DNA of 54,361 nucleotides from Asticcacaulis benevestitus DSM 16100 = ATCC BAA-896 (GCF_000376105.1 NZ_AQWM01000017.1:166-54526); one strand, 5' to 3'. Positions 36,435 to 45,656 are shown, counted from the stretch's first letter. The notes: generated by a model from the letters alone, not told the origin. Numbers and translations: made by a program.

Positions 36435-36663
36435 GCGCCTGGTCACTGTCATCTCCGATGGCATAGTGCTGCCTAGCGCGTTTGCCCCAGATGGTGACAT
36501 GCCCAACGCGCCAGTTCCAACGCAAGGTATTTTCCAGCTGCGTCATGTGGCCGTGCCGTGCCTTCAAATAGCCTTTGGGAATCGATTATCTTACGGCCAA
36601 TGAACGACCTGAAAAGCTGGCCCAGCGTCAGCACCGGCTTACCCCCCGCCGGACCAAAAAAGC

Positions 36664-38058
36664 TTACGCCACCTGACCTTCAAGCGCCTTTGATACCAAC
36701 CTTGCCCCCTGGCCGACGGCAGCATCCTCCTCGCGCCGTTGAACAGTATAGCGATTTTCAGGAACTGGCAGGCCAAGATGACCCCGCAAGGTCTTCTCGG
36801 TGTAATCCTGCCGGAAAAGGCCGCGTGCCTGCAGAATCGGAACAACTTTCTCGCGGAAGGCCGCAAATGACTCTGGCGTCGTCACTCTGAGGATAAAGCC
36901 ATCGGCGGCGCGTTCAGTGAACCAGTGCTCGAGCTGATCCGCAACGGTTTCGGGTGATCCGATAAATCCGGTCTGCCAGACGCCAAAGCGCTGGGCCACC
37001 TGCCTTAGGCTGAGGTTCTCGTCCTTGGCGATCCGGATGATCCGCTCGGCGTGGCCCTTGTAGCTGTTCAGGGTCAGACCGCTGGTATCAGGGAAGGGGC
37101 CATCGAGCGGGTATTGGCGAAAATCGTGGTAATTGAAGGCGCGGCCCACCTGCACCAGGGCCTTTTCGATATCCAACCCCTGGCGGCGTGACTGGGCGAT
37201 CGCGTGGGCGGCTTCATCTGTATCGGCGATGATCGGGTCGATGCCGGGGGTGACGATGATTTCGTCGGGATTGCGACCAAGCGCTGTAGCTCTGGTCTTA
37301 AGATCGGCGTAGTAGGCCTTTGCGTCCTCGATCGTCTCGCCTGTGGTAAAGGTGGCGTCGGCGATCAGCGCGCCAAGGTCGCGGCCGGCATGGCTGTCGC
37401 CGGCCTGAAAGATCACGGGCTGCCCCTGCGGTGAACGCGTCAGCGCCAGCGGCCCGGCGACGGAAAAGAACTCGCCCTTGTGATTGAGTGTATGTTGCTT
37501 CGTCTTGTCGAGAAAAACGCCAGTGTCCTTATCACGCGGAAAGGCATCGTCCTCGTAACTATCCCACAGCCCCTGCACCACGCTGACAAATTCGCCGGCG
37601 CGGGCATACCGCACCGAATGATCAAAATGCTCTTCACGGCCATAGTTGCGCGAGGCGCCTTCAAGGCCCGTCGTGACGACATTCCAGCCGGCTCGTCCCC
37701 CGCTGATGAGGTCCAGTGAACCGAACTGGCGGGCCACATTATAGGGCTCCCAGTAGGAAGTCGTCAGGGTGGCGACAAGGCCAATCTTTTGTGTGGAGAC
37801 CGCGACAGCTGACAAAAGCGTCAGCGGTTCCAGGCGATTGAGGAAGTGGGGCGCTGAGTCGGGCGTGATGTAGGGGCTGTCGACAATAAACACGAAGTCG
37901 AACTTCGCCGCCTCCGCCAGTCGGGCGTTATCGATATACCAGTTGATATTGACGCTGGCGTCGCCGGGAACGTCAGGATGGCGCCAGACGGCTGGTGTCA
38001 TGCCAACGCCTTCCAGGATGGCGCCCAGCTTGATTTGTCTCGTGTTGGATTGTGTCAT
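36664..38058 (-). CDS. FMN-dependent monooxygenase, NtaA/SnaA/DszA family
   Basis: A 464-residue LLM flavin monooxygenase that would need reduced FMN from a separate reductase. The length and landmarks fit the NtaA/SnaA/DszA(SoxA) group rather than SsuD: FVFIVDSPYI, TSYWEPYNVARQFGSLDLIS, GRAGWNVVTTG, RNYGREEH and RSPQGQPVIFQAG. Members oxidise sulfones, nitrilotriacetate or alkyl sulfur compounds. It lies 28 bp after a peroxiredoxin gene and probably forms an operon with it. A DszB-like protein and an FMN reductase are encoded at 52649-54287, which suggests a Dsz-like C-S cleavage route. Confidence 0.88.
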   Translation of the reverse strand: MTQSNTRQIKLGAILEGVGMTPAVWRHPDVPGDASVNINWYIDNARLAEAAKFDFVFIVDSPYITPDSAPHFLNRLEPLTLLSAVAVSTQKIGLVATLTTSYWEPYNVARQFGSLDLISGGRAGWNVVTTGLEGASRNYGREEHFDHSVRYARAGEFVSVVQGLWDSYEDDAFPRDKDTGVFLDKTKQHTLNHKGEFFSVAGPLALTRSPQGQPVIFQAGDSHAGRDLGALIADATFTTGETIEDAKAYYADLKTRATALGRNPDEIIVTPGIDPIIADTDEAAHAIAQSRRQGLDIEKALVQVGRAFNYHDFRQYPLDGPFPDTSGLTLNSYKGHAERIIRIAKDENLSLRQVAQRFGVWQTGFIGSPETVADQLEHWFTERAADGFILRVTTPESFAAFREKVVPILQARGLFRQDYTEKTLRGHLGLPVPENRYTVQRREEDAAVGQGARLVSKALEGQVA

Positions 38059-38086
38059 GTCGGTCTCGGATGTGGAGGTGGGATGA

Positions 38087-38734
38087 TCAGGCGTGTGTTA
38101 AAAGGGCTTCCAGAACGGCGCCCGCTTCGGTCCGTTTCAGCCAGTCGGGGCTAACCTCGACAAAGCGAACACGTCCGTCGCCATCGGCGATAATCACCGT
38201 CGGCTGCGGCAGGGTCCATGTCTGGGTGCCGATAACTTCGCCGATCCAGCCCGCGGGCGGCGCGGCGGGTACATCGACGGGCTCGAAGGTAATACCGAGC
38301 GCCTTGCCGAAGCGATTGTCGGTATCAGACGCGACCGTAAATCCGAGATCATGTCGCCTTTTGATCTCGATCAGGCCTTCCGGCACTTGCGGGCTTATGG
38401 CGATCAGGGCAATGCCTTGCGCTTTAAGCTCTGGCCACAGCGTGCGCTGATAATAGGGCAGGGCGATATTGCAGGCGGGACAACCGGCAAAGCGGAAGAA
38501 GATGAAAACCGCACCCGCCGCCGGCAGGTTGCGTGAGGTGATCTCGCCGCCTTCGACATCCTTAAGGGTAAAGTGCGGCAGGTCGTCACCTGGCTGAATG
38601 TGGGTCGAAGCCTTGTAAGCCTCGATCAAGGCGGCGCGCTGGCCGATGTTCTTCTGCAGTTGCTCAGGCGCCCAGGTGCGCTCGCGCTCGGCGTGAAGGG
38701 CTTCAAACTGTTGGGTGAGGCTTTCGGTGGCCAT
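38087..38734 (-). CDS. AhpC/TSA-type peroxiredoxin-like protein
   Basis: A 215-residue thioredoxin-fold protein. FRFAGCPACNIALPYY places Cys85 and Cys88 in a CxxC arrangement, in the family called peroxiredoxin-like or redoxin. It could reduce peroxides leaked from reduced flavin or act as a disulfide reductase. AGGAG eight bases before the ATG supports the start. It is encoded directly upstream of the DszA-like monooxygenase, so protection against flavin-derived peroxide is a natural reading (inference). Confidence 0.85.
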   Translation of the reverse strand: MATESLTQQFEALHAERERTWAPEQLQKNIGQRAALIEAYKASTHIQPGDDLPHFTLKDVEGGEITSRNLPAAGAVFIFFRFAGCPACNIALPYYQRTLWPELKAQGIALIAISPQVPEGLIEIKRRHDLGFTVASDTDNRFGKALGITFEPVDVPAAPPAGWIGEVIGTQTWTLPQPTVIIADGDGRVRFVEVSPDWLKRTEAGAVLEALLTHA

Positions 38735-38822
38735 GGTGAGCGCTCCTATCGGTGAGGGCTCACGGTATCAGGAGGGTCCATACGAATATAATGAGAAAGG
38801 TCATCGCCCGATTGAGAAATCT

Positions 38823-39659
38823 TTATAGGTCGCGGATCAGGCGGCGTGTCAGTTCGGCCAGGCGCTCGGCGGCGGCTGTGAGCGCATCGTGGGTTTCAAC
38901 CACGCAAGCGACCTGGGGCAGGGCGGGCAGAGTGTTGCTCTCGATGGCGTCGAGGTCGCGGAGGAACAGATGGGTGCGCGCCGTGACCGCCAGGCCGGCC
39001 TGAACGGCGGCTTTGAGGGTAGACAGGTTGGGCGTCTCAACCGCGATGCGGTATGGAATGTCAGCATGTTCGAGGGTACGGATGGCCGCTTCGCGGAACC
39101 GGCAAGGCTGCTCGATCACAGCTAGTGGCAGTACGGCTTTACGCGTCAGGTCGTGAGCGCCGTACCACTGCATAGGTGCCGTGACGATGGCGCCCGGATC
39201 ATTGCTCCCTGAAAAACCCAGAATGACATCGAGATGCCGGCGTTCCAGCAGGGTTTGCAGTTCGGCCGTGCCCGCCACCCGCGCGAAGATCTGTGCCTCA
39301 GGATGCAGGGCGGAGAAGGTCGAGAGCAGGCCCGTCAGCAAGGTGTCGGCGAAATCCTGCACCATGCCGATACGCACCGGGCCCGCAAACTGATGGGTGC
39401 TGACCGCCGCCACCGCCTCATCGTGCAGGTTCAAGACGCGACGGGAATAATCGAGCAGGACATTGCCCGGTCCAGTCAGGGTCAGCTTGCGGCCATCGCG
39501 CACGAAAAGCGCCTGTTGCACCAACTCTTCCAGCCGTTTGATCTGGAGGCTGAGCGCTGACTGCGTAACATAGACCTGCTCGGAAGCGTTCAGCATCGAG
39601 CCGGTATCGACGATAGCGACGAAACTGCGCAGCAGGTTGGTGGGCAGATTGACGGGCAT
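38823..39659 (-). CDS. LysR-family regulator
   Basis: A 278-residue LysR regulator. HTH: LLRSFVAIVDTGSMLNASEQ, VYVTQSALSLQIKRLEEL. The effector domain is short (~190 residues). It is divergent from the ABC/SsuD operon starting at 39865 and upstream of the peroxiredoxin/monooxygenase pair on its own strand. It could therefore control both sulfur units, in the way Cbl and CysB control ssu genes; the sequence does not allow a firm CysB or Cbl assignment. Confidence 0.9.
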   Translation of the reverse strand: MPVNLPTNLLRSFVAIVDTGSMLNASEQVYVTQSALSLQIKRLEELVQQALFVRDGRKLTLTGPGNVLLDYSRRVLNLHDEAVAAVSTHQFAGPVRIGMVQDFADTLLTGLLSTFSALHPEAQIFARVAGTAELQTLLERRHLDVILGFSGSNDPGAIVTAPMQWYGAHDLTRKAVLPLAVIEQPCRFREAAIRTLEHADIPYRIAVETPNLSTLKAAVQAGLAVTARTHLFLRDLDAIESNTLPALPQVACVVETHDALTAAAERLAELTRRLIRDL

Positions 39660-39806
39660 GGAGACTCCAGAGGTTGAAGCCCTATATTTTATATTTTGTA
39701 TTAAGGCGCAAACCTATTTGCTTCGCTCATGGCATTATCAAAACTAAACTCATCTGCGTAAGGATTTCATGTCAGGCCGCATGAGTTTTTCTTATAGGTG
39801 GGGCTA

Positions 39807-39835
39807 TTAAATCTCAATTGTATATGTAGGAAATT
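39807..39835. promoter_or_regulatory. AAATCT-CAATTG and TAGGAAATT words before ssuC
   Basis: TTAAATCTCAATTG (39807-39820) and TAGGAAATT (39827-39835) lie 30-58 bp before the ABC permease start. Each recurs before other sulfur-related operons in the window. They form an outer AATT...AATT pairing around the start-proximal region. Function inferred. Confidence 0.45.
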
Positions 39836-39864
39836 GACGTCTTAATTGCAGGACCCCACCCATC

Positions 39865-40665
39865 ATGGATGATCCCGCAATGAGTCAAAGCCTGCATCGT
39901 ACCTTAAAGCACCTGAGCCAGGCACACTGGCTGTCCCCGGTCGTGCTGTTGTTGCTGTGGGAGGCCGGCTCGCGCACGGGTCTTATTCCTGAACGCACAT
40001 TGGCCGCGCCGTCGACCGTGCTGGAGACGCTGGTGGGCATGACGACGTCCGGCGAACTCCCCATTAATCTTCTGGTGTCGCTCGGACGCGCCGCGCTTGG
40101 GCTGGCCATCGGTGTCGCCATCGGCGTCGTGCTCGGCCTGACCGCTGGCCTGTCCCGACCGGGCGAGGCGGCTATTGATCCGCTGATGCAGATTAAGCGC
40201 ACCATTCCAGTCGTCGCCCTGACGCCGTTGTTTATCGTCTGGTTCGGCATCGGTGAGACGCCCAAGATCGCCCTGATCGCCTTCGCTACGCTGTTTCCGG
40301 TCTATCTCAATCTCTATAGCGGCATTCGTGGCATCGACGTCAGACTGATCGATGCCGCCCGCAGCTTTGGCCTTAACCGGTGGCAGATTATCGTCGACGT
40401 CGTGTTGCCAGGCGCTTTGCCGGCGCTTTTTACTGGCCTGCGCTACGCTTTGTCCATCTCCATCCTGATGCTGGTGATTGCTGAGCAGATCAACGCCACC
40501 GCCGGCCTTGGCTACCTGATCAACAATGCCCGAGACTATATGCGCACCGACATCATCGTCGTCTGCCTTCTGGTCTATGCGGCGCTTGGTCTGGCGGCCG
40601 ATGCGCTTGTGCGTCTCGTTGAAAATCGCGCCCTGTCCTGGCGTCCCAATTTCATTACCGCCTAG
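39865..40665 (+). CDS. ssuC: Sulfonate ABC transporter permease
   Basis: A 266-residue inner-membrane subunit with six predicted TM helices. The cytoplasmic EAA loop is clear (DAARSFGLNRWQIIVDVVLPGALPALF). It belongs to the SsuC/TauC/NrtB group. It is the first gene of an operon with SsuB and SsuD-like enzymes, so alkanesulfonates or taurine-like compounds are the expected cargo. The substrate-binding protein is encoded separately at 49358. The start may be ATG 39865 or 39880. Confidence 0.9.
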   Translation: MDDPAMSQSLHRTLKHLSQAHWLSPVVLLLLWEAGSRTGLIPERTLAAPSTVLETLVGMTTSGELPINLLVSLGRAALGLAIGVAIGVVLGLTAGLSRPGEAAIDPLMQIKRTIPVVALTPLFIVWFGIGETPKIALIAFATLFPVYLNLYSGIRGIDVRLIDAARSFGLNRWQIIVDVVLPGALPALFTGLRYALSISILMLVIAEQINATAGLGYLINNARDYMRTDIIVVCLLVYAALGLAADALVRLVENRALSWRPNFITA

Positions 40666-40679
40666 TGCCGGAGCCTGTC

Positions 40680-41519
40680 ATGAACGCCATCCTCTCGCAC
40701 AACCGCTTCGGCCTTACAGAGCCGGTCTATCGTTCTGACACTGAAGCCTACGGCACGAAACCGTCCGTCCGTCTGCGCGGCTTCACGCGCCGGTTTGGTG
40801 ACAATGCCATTATCGATGGGCTCGATCTTGACCTCGCGCCAGGTGAATTGGTTTCACTGCTCGGTCGTTCGGGTAGCGGCAAGACGACGCTCCTTCGCAC
40901 GCTGGCCGGGCTTGACGGTACCTCGGGTCAGGACGTCTCCATTCCGGCGGCGCGCGCCGTCGTCTTTCAGGACGCCCGCCTGCTGCCGTGGAAGCGCGTC
41001 TGGGAGAATGTCGCGCTGGGTTTGAAGGGCAAGGATATCCGCAAGCGCGCCGAGCAGGCCCTGCGCGAGGTTGGGCTCGGACACCGTCTGGACGCCTGGC
41101 CCCTGACGCTTTCCGGGGGTGAAGCCCAGCGCACAGCTCTCGCGCGGGCTTTGGTGCGCGATCCGCAATTGTTGCTGATGGACGAGCCTTTTGCAGCCCT
41201 CGACGCCCTGACCCGGCTGCGCGTGCATGAGTTGGTGTTGAAGCTGTGGCGCATCCACAAGCCGACTGTGATGCTGGTTACGCACGATGTCGACGAGGCC
41301 ATCGCGCTCAGCGACCGTATTCTGGTACTCGATAAGGGCCGCATCGTCGCTGAGGAGCGTATCGATACGCCGCGCGGTGAGCGCCTCGCCCTGACGGTTG
41401 CCTTGCGGGAAAAGCTGCTCGGCTGTCTCGGCACCGGCCACATCTCTGAAGATGATGATCTCACCGTCGTCTTTGATGACAAACCCAATATTCCCTTTTC
41501 TCCGTCTGATCCTTTTTAA
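40680..41519 (+). CDS. ssuB: Sulfonate ABC transporter ATPase
   Basis: A 279-residue ABC ATPase. Walker A is GRSGSGKTT, signature LSGGEAQR, Walker B LLLMDEPFAALD, switch His in VTHDVDEA. The Q-loop AVVFQDARLLPWKRVWENV is characteristic of the SsuB/TauB group. ATG 40680 has GGAG seven bases upstream and is preferred over a GTG overlapping the ssuC stop. It pairs with the permease encoded immediately upstream. Confidence 0.93.
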   Translation: MNAILSHNRFGLTEPVYRSDTEAYGTKPSVRLRGFTRRFGDNAIIDGLDLDLAPGELVSLLGRSGSGKTTLLRTLAGLDGTSGQDVSIPAARAVVFQDARLLPWKRVWENVALGLKGKDIRKRAEQALREVGLGHRLDAWPLTLSGGEAQRTALARALVRDPQLLLMDEPFAALDALTRLRVHELVLKLWRIHKPTVMLVTHDVDEAIALSDRILVLDKGRIVAEERIDTPRGERLALTVALREKLLGCLGTGHISEDDDLTVVFDDKPNIPFSPSDPF

Positions 41520-41531
41520 AAGGTACGCTTC

Positions 41532-42653
41532 ATGACCCTTCCCACCACAGATCAGCTCGAAATTCTCGGCCTGATATCAACCCAGTATGCCTCCGAAACC
41601 CACGCCGCATCCGGTCCGGTCATCGATAAGACCTATGTCGAGACTCACGCTCTGGCCCATGAAAATGGTGGCTTCGACCGCGTGCTGATCGGCTATCATT
41701 CCGCCGCCCCCGACGGTGCACAGGTTGCCGCCTATGCCGCGGCGAAAACCACAAGGCTGAAATTCCTGCTGGCGCACCGCCCTGGTTTCATCGCCCCGAC
41801 CCTGGCGGCACGTTCGTTGGCGACTCTGGAGAATTTCGCTGATGGCCGTCTGGCGGTCCACATCATCACGGGTGGTTCTGACGCTGAGCAGGCGCGCGAT
41901 GGCGACTTCCTGACCAAGGACGCGCGTTATGCCCGCTCAGCCGAATATATCGACATCCTGAAGAAGACATGGACGAGCGCAGGCCCCTTCAGCCATGACG
42001 GTGCGCACTATAAAATTGTCGATAATTTTTCGGCGGTGAAGCCCCTGCAACAACCGCATATTCCTGTCTTCTTCGGCGGGGCTTCGCAGGCCGCCATAGA
42101 CGTCGCCGGGCAGTATGCCGACGTCTATGCCCTGTTCGGCGAGACGCTGGAGGGCGTGCGCGAAACGCTCGACAAGGTGCGCGCCAGCGCCCGCCGTCAC
42201 GGCCGCGAAGGCCAGATCAGCTTCTCCTTGTCGCTGCGACCTATCCTGGGACGCACCGAAGACGAAGCGTGGGCGCGCGCCGCCCGCATACTGGAAGACG
42301 CCCGCGCCCTGAAGGAAAAGGATACGCCGACCTTCTTCCGCCGCGCCAAGAACGAATCGGAAGGCACCAGACGCCTGCTGGAAACGGCAGGCGGCGGCAA
42401 GGTGCGCGACAAACGGTTATGGACCGAAATCGCCGAGCTGACGGGCGCGCAAGGTAACTCGACCTCTCTGGTGGGCACACCGGAACAGGTGGTTGAAGCC
42501 TTGCTCGATTATTACGACCTCGGCATTACCAAGTTCCTGTTCCGTGGTTTCGATCCGCTCGAAGATGCCATCGACTACGGACGAAACCTGCTGCCCCTGT
42601 TCCGTCAGGCAGTCGCAGATCGGCTGGGGCTAACCGCCGTGGCGGCGGAATAG
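41532..42653 (+). CDS. LLM flavin monooxygenase, SsuD-like
   Basis: A 373-residue FMNH2-dependent oxygenase related to alkanesulfonate monooxygenase SsuD. It retains FLLAHRPGFIAPTLAARSLATL, VHIITGG, RYARSAEY, PVFFGGASQAA and EDEAW. By alignment from memory, the position of E. coli SsuD Cys54 is Ala (YHSAAPDG) and that of His228 is Pro (SLRPIL). This points to a distinct subgroup with a different substrate. It is followed by a thiol dioxygenase (2-bp gap). Its paralogue at 44501 is clearly related. Confidence 0.88.
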   Translation: MTLPTTDQLEILGLISTQYASETHAASGPVIDKTYVETHALAHENGGFDRVLIGYHSAAPDGAQVAAYAAAKTTRLKFLLAHRPGFIAPTLAARSLATLENFADGRLAVHIITGGSDAEQARDGDFLTKDARYARSAEYIDILKKTWTSAGPFSHDGAHYKIVDNFSAVKPLQQPHIPVFFGGASQAAIDVAGQYADVYALFGETLEGVRETLDKVRASARRHGREGQISFSLSLRPILGRTEDEAWARAARILEDARALKEKDTPTFFRRAKNESEGTRRLLETAGGGKVRDKRLWTEIAELTGAQGNSTSLVGTPEQVVEALLDYYDLGITKFLFRGFDPLEDAIDYGRNLLPLFRQAVADRLGLTAVAAE

Positions 42654-42655
42654 CC

Positions 42656-43261
42656 ATGACGGTGCACACGGCCATAGAGACACCTGCCAATATCGCCCGG
42701 CTACGCGCTTTCGTCAGCGATCTGGCCGATCTGATCGATCAGGGTCATGACGAGGCCGCCATCCTCGCGGGTGGTCGGGTCCTGCTGAAAAACTTGATCG
42801 CCACGGATGACTGGCTACCTGAGGCCTTTGCGCGACCGAGTCCTGAGCGCTACCAGCAATATCTCCTGCACTGTGACTCCGCAGAGCGCTTTTCGGTCGT
42901 CAGCTTCGTGTGGGGCCCCGGGCAATCGACGCCGGTTCACGACCACACGGTATGGGGATTGGTTGGCGTGCTGCGCGGCGCCGAGTTGGTTGAATCCTAT
43001 GTCCGCGAGGAGGGCGCCCTGTTTTGCACCGGCGAGGGCGCGCTCCACGCCGGCGAGGTTGAAGCGGTTAGCCCGTCGATCGGCGACATTCACCGCGTCA
43101 GCAATGGCGCCCAGGGCGTTTCGGTCAGCATCCATGTCTATGGTGCCAATATCGGTGCGGTTAAGCGCGCGACCTATGCTCACGATGGCACACCCAAACC
43201 CTTTATTTCCGGCTACGCAAATAGCCATTTGCCCAATCTATGGGACCGTTCGAGATCATGA
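42656..43261 (+). CDS. Thiol dioxygenase (cysteine dioxygenase type I family)
   Basis: A 201-residue cupin of the cysteine dioxygenase family, oxidising a thiol to a sulfinate. The three Fe ligands are His95 and His97 (PVHDHTVWG) and His146 (GDIHRVSN). Homologues in bacteria prefer Cys, 3-mercaptopropionate or mercaptosuccinate, which cannot be separated here. It begins 2 bp after the SsuD-like gene and overlaps the rhodanese by 4 bp (ATGA), so it is tightly coupled. Its sulfinate product would be a natural feed for sulfinate desulfination or rhodanese chemistry. Confidence 0.88.
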   Translation: MTVHTAIETPANIARLRAFVSDLADLIDQGHDEAAILAGGRVLLKNLIATDDWLPEAFARPSPERYQQYLLHCDSAERFSVVSFVWGPGQSTPVHDHTVWGLVGVLRGAELVESYVREEGALFCTGEGALHAGEVEAVSPSIGDIHRVSNGAQGVSVSIHVYGANIGAVKRATYAHDGTPKPFISGYANSHLPNLWDRSRS

Positions 43262-44484
43262 TCGTCATCACCCCGCAAGCCGTCCGTTCCGCCCTCATCC
43301 GGGGCGAGGAAATCGCCCTGATCGATGTGCGTGAAGAAGCCGAGTTCGCCCTTGGCCATCCTCTGTTCGCCGCGCAGATCCCGCTGCGCCGCATCGCCGC
43401 CGAAGCGCATTGGCGTCTGCCGCGCCTTGATGTCTTGCTCGTGGTTTATGACAATGGCGAAGGTCTCGCCGAGGAGGCCGCCCGTGCCTTTGAGGACCTT
43501 GGCTACGGGCAGGTGAGGGGGCTTAAAGGCGGTCTGCAGGGGTGGCGCGAGGCGGGTTACGAACTGTTCGAGGACGTCAATTCCTATGCCAAGGCGTTTG
43601 GCGAACTGGTCGAGCATCGTCGTCATACGCCGTCCCTGACATCGCCGGAGGTTAAGGCTTTGCTCGATGCCCGCGCCGATGTGGTCATCCTCGATGCCCG
43701 CCGGTTCGATGAATACACCACCATGTCGATCCCCACCGGTATCAGCGTGCCTGGCGCTGAACTGGTGCTGCGCGCGGGGGGGCTGGCGCCTGATCCGCAG
43801 ACCACCATCATCGTTAATTGCGCCGGTCGCACACGCTCGATCATCGGTACGCAGTCCCTGATCAATGCCGGTTTGCCCAATAAGGTCGTGGCGTTGCGTA
43901 ATGGCACCATCGGCTGGACCCTGGCCGGCCAGACGCTCGATCACGGTCAGACACGACAAGCGGAAGGTTCAGTTGATACCGACGCCCTGACCCGCGCGCG
44001 CAATGTCGCCTATCGCGCCGGCGTCAAGCGCCTGACGATCGACGATCTGCACCTGCTCGAACAGGATAGGTCGCGCACGCTCTATCGTTTCGATGTCCGA
44101 CAGAAGGCGGAGTTCGACGCCGGCCATATCGCCGGCTTTAGCCACGTCGCCGGCGGGCAGCTTGTGCAGGAAACCGACCACTACGCCCCGGTGCGCGGCG
44201 CCCGCATCGTCTTGGCCGATAACATTGGCCCGCGCGCCGATATGAGCGCCTCCTGGCTCGCCCAGATGGGCTGGGAGGTTTACGTGCTGGACGGCGGCTT
44301 TGATAGCCACCTGGAAACTGGCCCAGATGGCGCACCGCTCCCCCGTGGTCCGGAAGGCCGTTACCGCCGCCCCTATGAGGGCACGCAAAACAAGGCGGCC
44401 GCCATGCAGGCCTATCTCGACTGGGAATACGGGCTGGTCGATCAACTGGTGCGCGACGCCACACACGGTTTTTACGTCATTTAA
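43258..44484 (+). CDS. Triple-domain rhodanese (sulfurtransferase)
   Basis: A 408-residue protein with three tandem rhodanese-type domains at ~1-105, ~125-230 and ~270-385. Only the middle one has the catalytic loop Cys (Cys188, NCAGRTRSIIG). The first has Asp (YDNGEG) and the third also Asp (ADNIGPRAD) at the loop. It should therefore have one active sulfur-transfer site flanked by non-catalytic domains, as in some sulfite- or thiol-linked rhodaneses. It starts inside the thiol dioxygenase end, and an SsuD-like enzyme follows after 16 bp. Handling of persulfide/sulfinate pairs is inferred. Confidence 0.88.
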   Translation: MIVITPQAVRSALIRGEEIALIDVREEAEFALGHPLFAAQIPLRRIAAEAHWRLPRLDVLLVVYDNGEGLAEEAARAFEDLGYGQVRGLKGGLQGWREAGYELFEDVNSYAKAFGELVEHRRHTPSLTSPEVKALLDARADVVILDARRFDEYTTMSIPTGISVPGAELVLRAGGLAPDPQTTIIVNCAGRTRSIIGTQSLINAGLPNKVVALRNGTIGWTLAGQTLDHGQTRQAEGSVDTDALTRARNVAYRAGVKRLTIDDLHLLEQDRSRTLYRFDVRQKAEFDAGHIAGFSHVAGGQLVQETDHYAPVRGARIVLADNIGPRADMSASWLAQMGWEVYVLDGGFDSHLETGPDGAPLPRGPEGRYRRPYEGTQNKAAAMQAYLDWEYGLVDQLVRDATHGFYVI

Positions 44485-44500
44485 TCAAGGAGATGTCATC

Positions 44501-45595
44501 ATGAGTGTCAAATTTATCGGCTATATCGGTTTCAACAATGCCTCGGAAACCAGCGGTCTTTTGACCGGCGCCAATCTTGTACTGGACCGCAACTATGTCG
44601 ATGCGGCGGCACGGGCGCAGGAAGCTGGCGGCTTCGATCGTGTCCTGATCCCGTTCGGCTCCAACTCACCGGAAAGCCAGATTGTGGCGGCCCATGCGGC
44701 GGCCATCACCACCAAGCTCGGCTTCCTGGTCGCGCACCGTCCGGGTTTTACCCAGCCGACCCTGGCCGCCCGCCAACTGGCGACGCTTGACGGCTTGAGC
44801 AATGGACGAGTTGCCGTCCACATCATCACCGGCGGCGCCGATGAGGAAATGGCGCGCGATGGTGACCATACGGTCAAACCGCAGCGCTATGCCCGCACCG
44901 ATGAATATCTCGATGTTTTGAAGCAGGAATGGACGGCGCTGAAACCGTTCGACCACGACGGCAGGTTCTACAACGTAAAGGGCGGCTTTGCTGCCATCAA
45001 GCCGAAGAACGTGCCGGTCTTCTTCGGCGGCTCTTCTGAAGAAGCGATCGAGGTGGCCGGCAAGCACGCTGACGTCTACGCCACCTGGGGTGAAACCCTG
45101 GAGCAAACGCGCGAAATCATCGGCCGCGTTCGTAATTCGGCGGCCAAGCACGGCCGCAGCGGCCTCGGCTTCTCGCTGTCCTTGCGTCCCGTCATCGCCG
45201 ATACGGAGGAAGCCGCCTGGCGCAAGGCCGATGATATCGTCGAACAGGTCAAGGAGGCGCGTCTGGCCGCCGGCCTGCCGATCAGCGGGCACAATCCGGC
45301 CAATGTCGGCGCTAAGCGCCTTCTGGAGACCGCGGCGGCCAATCGCCGTGACGGACGCCTGTGGACGGGCGTTGCCGCGCTCACCGGTGCGCAAGGCAAT
45401 TCGACCGGCCTGGTCGGCACGCCGGAGCAGGTATCTGACGCCTTGCTCGACTATTATGAACTGGGCGTTGATCACTTCCTCATCCGCGGGTTCGACCCCT
45501 TGGCCGACGCCATCGACTATGGCCGCGAACTCCTCCCTCTGACGCGTGAAAAGGTGGCTCGCCGCCTTGAACGGGGCACGGCGCTCGCCGGCTGA
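44501..45595 (+). CDS. LLM flavin monooxygenase, SsuD-like (paralogue)
   Basis: A 364-residue FMNH2-dependent oxygenase. It shares GFDRVLI, AHRPGF, VHIITGG, VFFGGSSEEA, FSLSLRP and NSTGLVGTPEQV with the paralogue at 41532. The SsuD Cys54 position is Asn or Ser (FGSNSPES). ATG 44501 is strongly supported by AAGGAG. It closes the operon, and a strong terminator follows at 45621. It probably acts on a different sulfonate or sulfone from its sister. Confidence 0.88.
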   Translation: MSVKFIGYIGFNNASETSGLLTGANLVLDRNYVDAAARAQEAGGFDRVLIPFGSNSPESQIVAAHAAAITTKLGFLVAHRPGFTQPTLAARQLATLDGLSNGRVAVHIITGGADEEMARDGDHTVKPQRYARTDEYLDVLKQEWTALKPFDHDGRFYNVKGGFAAIKPKNVPVFFGGSSEEAIEVAGKHADVYATWGETLEQTREIIGRVRNSAAKHGRSGLGFSLSLRPVIADTEEAAWRKADDIVEQVKEARLAAGLPISGHNPANVGAKRLLETAAANRRDGRLWTGVAALTGAQGNSTGLVGTPEQVSDALLDYYELGVDHFLIRGFDPLADAIDYGRELLPLTREKVARRLERGTALAG

Positions 45596-45620
45596 TCACG
45601 CCTTTAATCGCCGGATACCG

Positions 45621-45656
45621 AACCTCCGTTCTGCGCTCGCAGGACGGAGGTTTTTC
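45621..45656 (+). terminator. Intrinsic terminator after the sulfonate operon
   Basis: AACCTCCGT and ACGGAGGTT form a 9-bp stem extended by CTGC/GCAG with one mismatch, capped by GCTC and followed by TTTTTC. Placed 25 bp after the stop of the last SsuD-like gene. Confidence 0.9.
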
